Source of the DNA: CAYNUJ01 sp964573255
Lineage (GTDB): Bacteria > Bacteroidota > Ignavibacteria > Ignavibacteriales > Melioribacteraceae
Assembly (NCBI GenBank): GCA_964573255.1
Contig: CAZNJB010000010.1
Coordinates: forward strand, 1-64,000
DNA: 64,000 bases
Reading direction: 5' to 3'
Each line of letters begins with the position of its first letter. The stretch's first letter is position 1. Shown piece by piece: positions 62,898-64,000 of the stretch. The position numbers were made by a program, and so were the translations under genes. Below the pieces are notes generated by a model. It saw only the letters and a list, made by a program, of their open reading frames with translations, searched no databases and was not told the origin of the DNA.

Positions 62898-63657
62898 CAA
62901 TTAGTTCCCGCAGTTCAGCAGCTAAGTGTAAGAAATCCGCTAACCGGTATTCTTCCGCTCTGCGTGTAAGAGCGGATGAAATTTTTGTGAAATCACAATC
63001 TGCAAATATACTATTCTTCAATGAATTTTTTAAGGTTTTTCTCCTTTTGCCAAATGAAGCCTTAACCACACTATGTAAAAATTTATGATCATTGTACGGC
63101 AGTTCCTTTTTGAATCTCAAATGAACAACTGCTGAATTGACTTTTGGTTTGGGGTAAAATACATTCGGGGATATTTTAAAACAATATTTTGTTTCGGCAT
63201 AGAATGAAGTTAGCACACTCAATATACCGTAATCTTTTGTTCTAGGTCCTGCAATAATCCTTTTTGCAACTTCGTCCTGCATCATTAAAACAGCATCTTC
63301 AATTATATTGAAGTTGTCGAATAGTTTGAACAAAATAGGGGATGTTATATTGTATGGAATATTGCCGATTATTCTTAAACTTTTTGTGCTTAGTTGAGAT
63401 AAATCCATTTTCAAAAAATCAGCTCTTATAAATTTTACGGCTTTAAATTTTTCGCTTAAATCATCAATAACTCTTTTATCTATCTCAACAGCGAATACAT
63501 TTGCTCCTGAAGCGTTAAGATATTCGGTTAATGCACCTTTGCCCGGTCCGATTTCTAGAATATTCTCACCTTCTTTTGGGGAAAATTCTTCAATTATTTT
63601 GTTTATTATATTTCGATCTGTTAAATAATTTTGTCCGAATCTTTTTAGTGGTTTCAT
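62890..63657 (-). CDS. rsmA: 16S rRNA dimethyladenosine transferase RsmA (KsgA)
   Basis: RsmA dimethylates A1518 and A1519 of 16S rRNA during small-subunit assembly. The 255-residue protein begins KRFGQNYLTDRNIINKI and has motif I ILEIGPGKGALTEYL (about 35-49), motif IV NIPYNITSPILF (about 98-109) and YPKPKVNSAVVHLRF. The length is typical. The gene leads the rsmA-mgtE-PAP2 transcript and is divergent from the ROK-family gene. Confidence 0.94.
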   Translation of the reverse strand: MKPLKRFGQNYLTDRNIINKIIEEFSPKEGENILEIGPGKGALTEYLNASGANVFAVEIDKRVIDDLSEKFKAVKFIRADFLKMDLSQLSTKSLRIIGNIPYNITSPILFKLFDNFNIIEDAVLMMQDEVAKRIIAGPRTKDYGILSVLTSFYAETKYCFKISPNVFYPKPKVNSAVVHLRFKKELPYNDHKFLHSVVKASFGKRRKTLKNSLKNSIFADCDFTKISSALTRRAEEYRLADFLHLAAELRELIDD

Positions 63658-63739
63658 ATTGAATATTCGATAAATAAAAAATCTTTGGATATGATTCTAT
63701 TATAAATTATTTTATTCAATAAAAATAGCGAGGTTTAAT

Positions 63740-64000
63740 TTGGCATCAAAATTTATAATTACTGTTGATCTTGGTGGTACAAAAGTTTTATCTGCATTAT
63801 TGAATTCAGAAAATAAAATTATTAAGACGATTAAATTACCGACTAAAGTTGAAGAGGGAAAAAGTAAAATTGTAAACACAATTGCCGCTTCCATTAAGAA
63901 GATAATTGAAGAGAGCGGATTGAATGAATCGGATATACGTGCAATATCTATGGGTGTTCCCGGTACTGTAAATCCACATACCGGTATAATAGGCAGTGCA
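63740..64000 (+). CDS. ROK-family sugar kinase (partial, cut by window end)
   Basis: An open frame runs from TTG 63740 to the last base (87 codons, no stop). It opens FIITVDLGGTKVLSALLNSE, the phosphate-1 motif DLGGTK of ROK kinases/repressors, and continues with AISMGVPGTVNPHTGII, the expected next segment. AGCGAGG lies about seven bases upstream of the TTG; no ATG is available. It is probably a glucokinase or other hexokinase of the ROK family. There is no N-terminal helix-turn-helix, which argues against a repressor. Confidence 0.8.
   Translation, partial: MASKFIITVDLGGTKVLSALLNSENKIIKTIKLPTKVEEGKSKIVNTIAASIKKIIEESGLNESDIRAISMGVPGTVNPHTGIIGSA

Overview
The window looks like a chromosome segment of a free-living member of the Ignavibacteria / Bacteroidota-Chlorobi lineage. 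Three things point there. At least six large exported proteins end in, or just before, the type IX secretion (T9SS) C-terminal signature YPNPFNP followed by an '...GIYFYKLTAG...KKMLLLK'-like end. A PorV/PorQ-type outer-membrane protein and a carboxypeptidase-regulatory-domain TonB receptor sit among them. Two intergenic regions carry the Bacteroidota-type promoter TTTG-N19-TAnnTTTG. DNA is AT-rich with normal bacterial spacing. The assignment is inferred from protein style, not from a database search.

Layout. 1-2116 is gene-poor: a small helix-turn-helix ORF with an excellent ribosome binding site, a partial copy of the tRNA-Cys 3' half, tRNA-Cys(GCA) and tRNA-Gly(GCC). 2117-6496 is a housekeeping run: pcm, miaA, a two-gene AtuA-like enzyme, and prfB, which is read through a +1 programmed frameshift. 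6497-7632 is a non-coding block of three tandem ~324-bp repeats with nested inverted repeats. 7633-15918 holds an MGMT-fold protein, a PspC/LiaF-like envelope pair (minus strand), nadE-dsbD, and korA-korB (2-oxoacid:ferredoxin oxidoreductase).

16039-29021 is a tight seven-gene plus-strand operon of exported and outer-membrane proteins: two T9SS cargo proteins, a lipoprotein, a TonB-dependent receptor, a PorV/PorQ-like protein, an NHL-type lipoprotein and a T9SS-exported protein with an OB-like domain, FN3 and two HKD phospholipase-D/nuclease motifs. A 52-residue cysteine protein follows. A GC-richer MDR oxidoreductase (29378-30346) looks acquired. 30800-37148 is a protein-quality-control island on the minus strand: four small heat-shock proteins, HtrA/DegP, a CbpA-type J protein and HtpG. 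A divergent crotonase-fold protein follows.

38422-50623 is the most unusual region. An ECF-type sigma factor, a zinc-finger membrane anti-sigma factor with a periplasmic repeat tail and a 1114-residue exported TPR-CHAT protease (catalytic His and Cys present) form one operon. It is flanked on both sides by T9SS cargo: a HExxH peptidase with a beta-propeller, a BNR-propeller protein, and a divergent T9SS protein. I propose a periplasmic caspase-like protease that controls an ECF sigma factor.

50742-64000 returns to general functions: uvrD/pcrA, a LolA-like exported protein, a pyrophosphate-type phosphofructokinase, two small membrane or exported ORFs, a sortilin-like propeller protein, a DUF1579 protein, ubiE/menG, a PAP2 enzyme, mgtE, rsmA and the start of a ROK-family sugar kinase cut by the window end.
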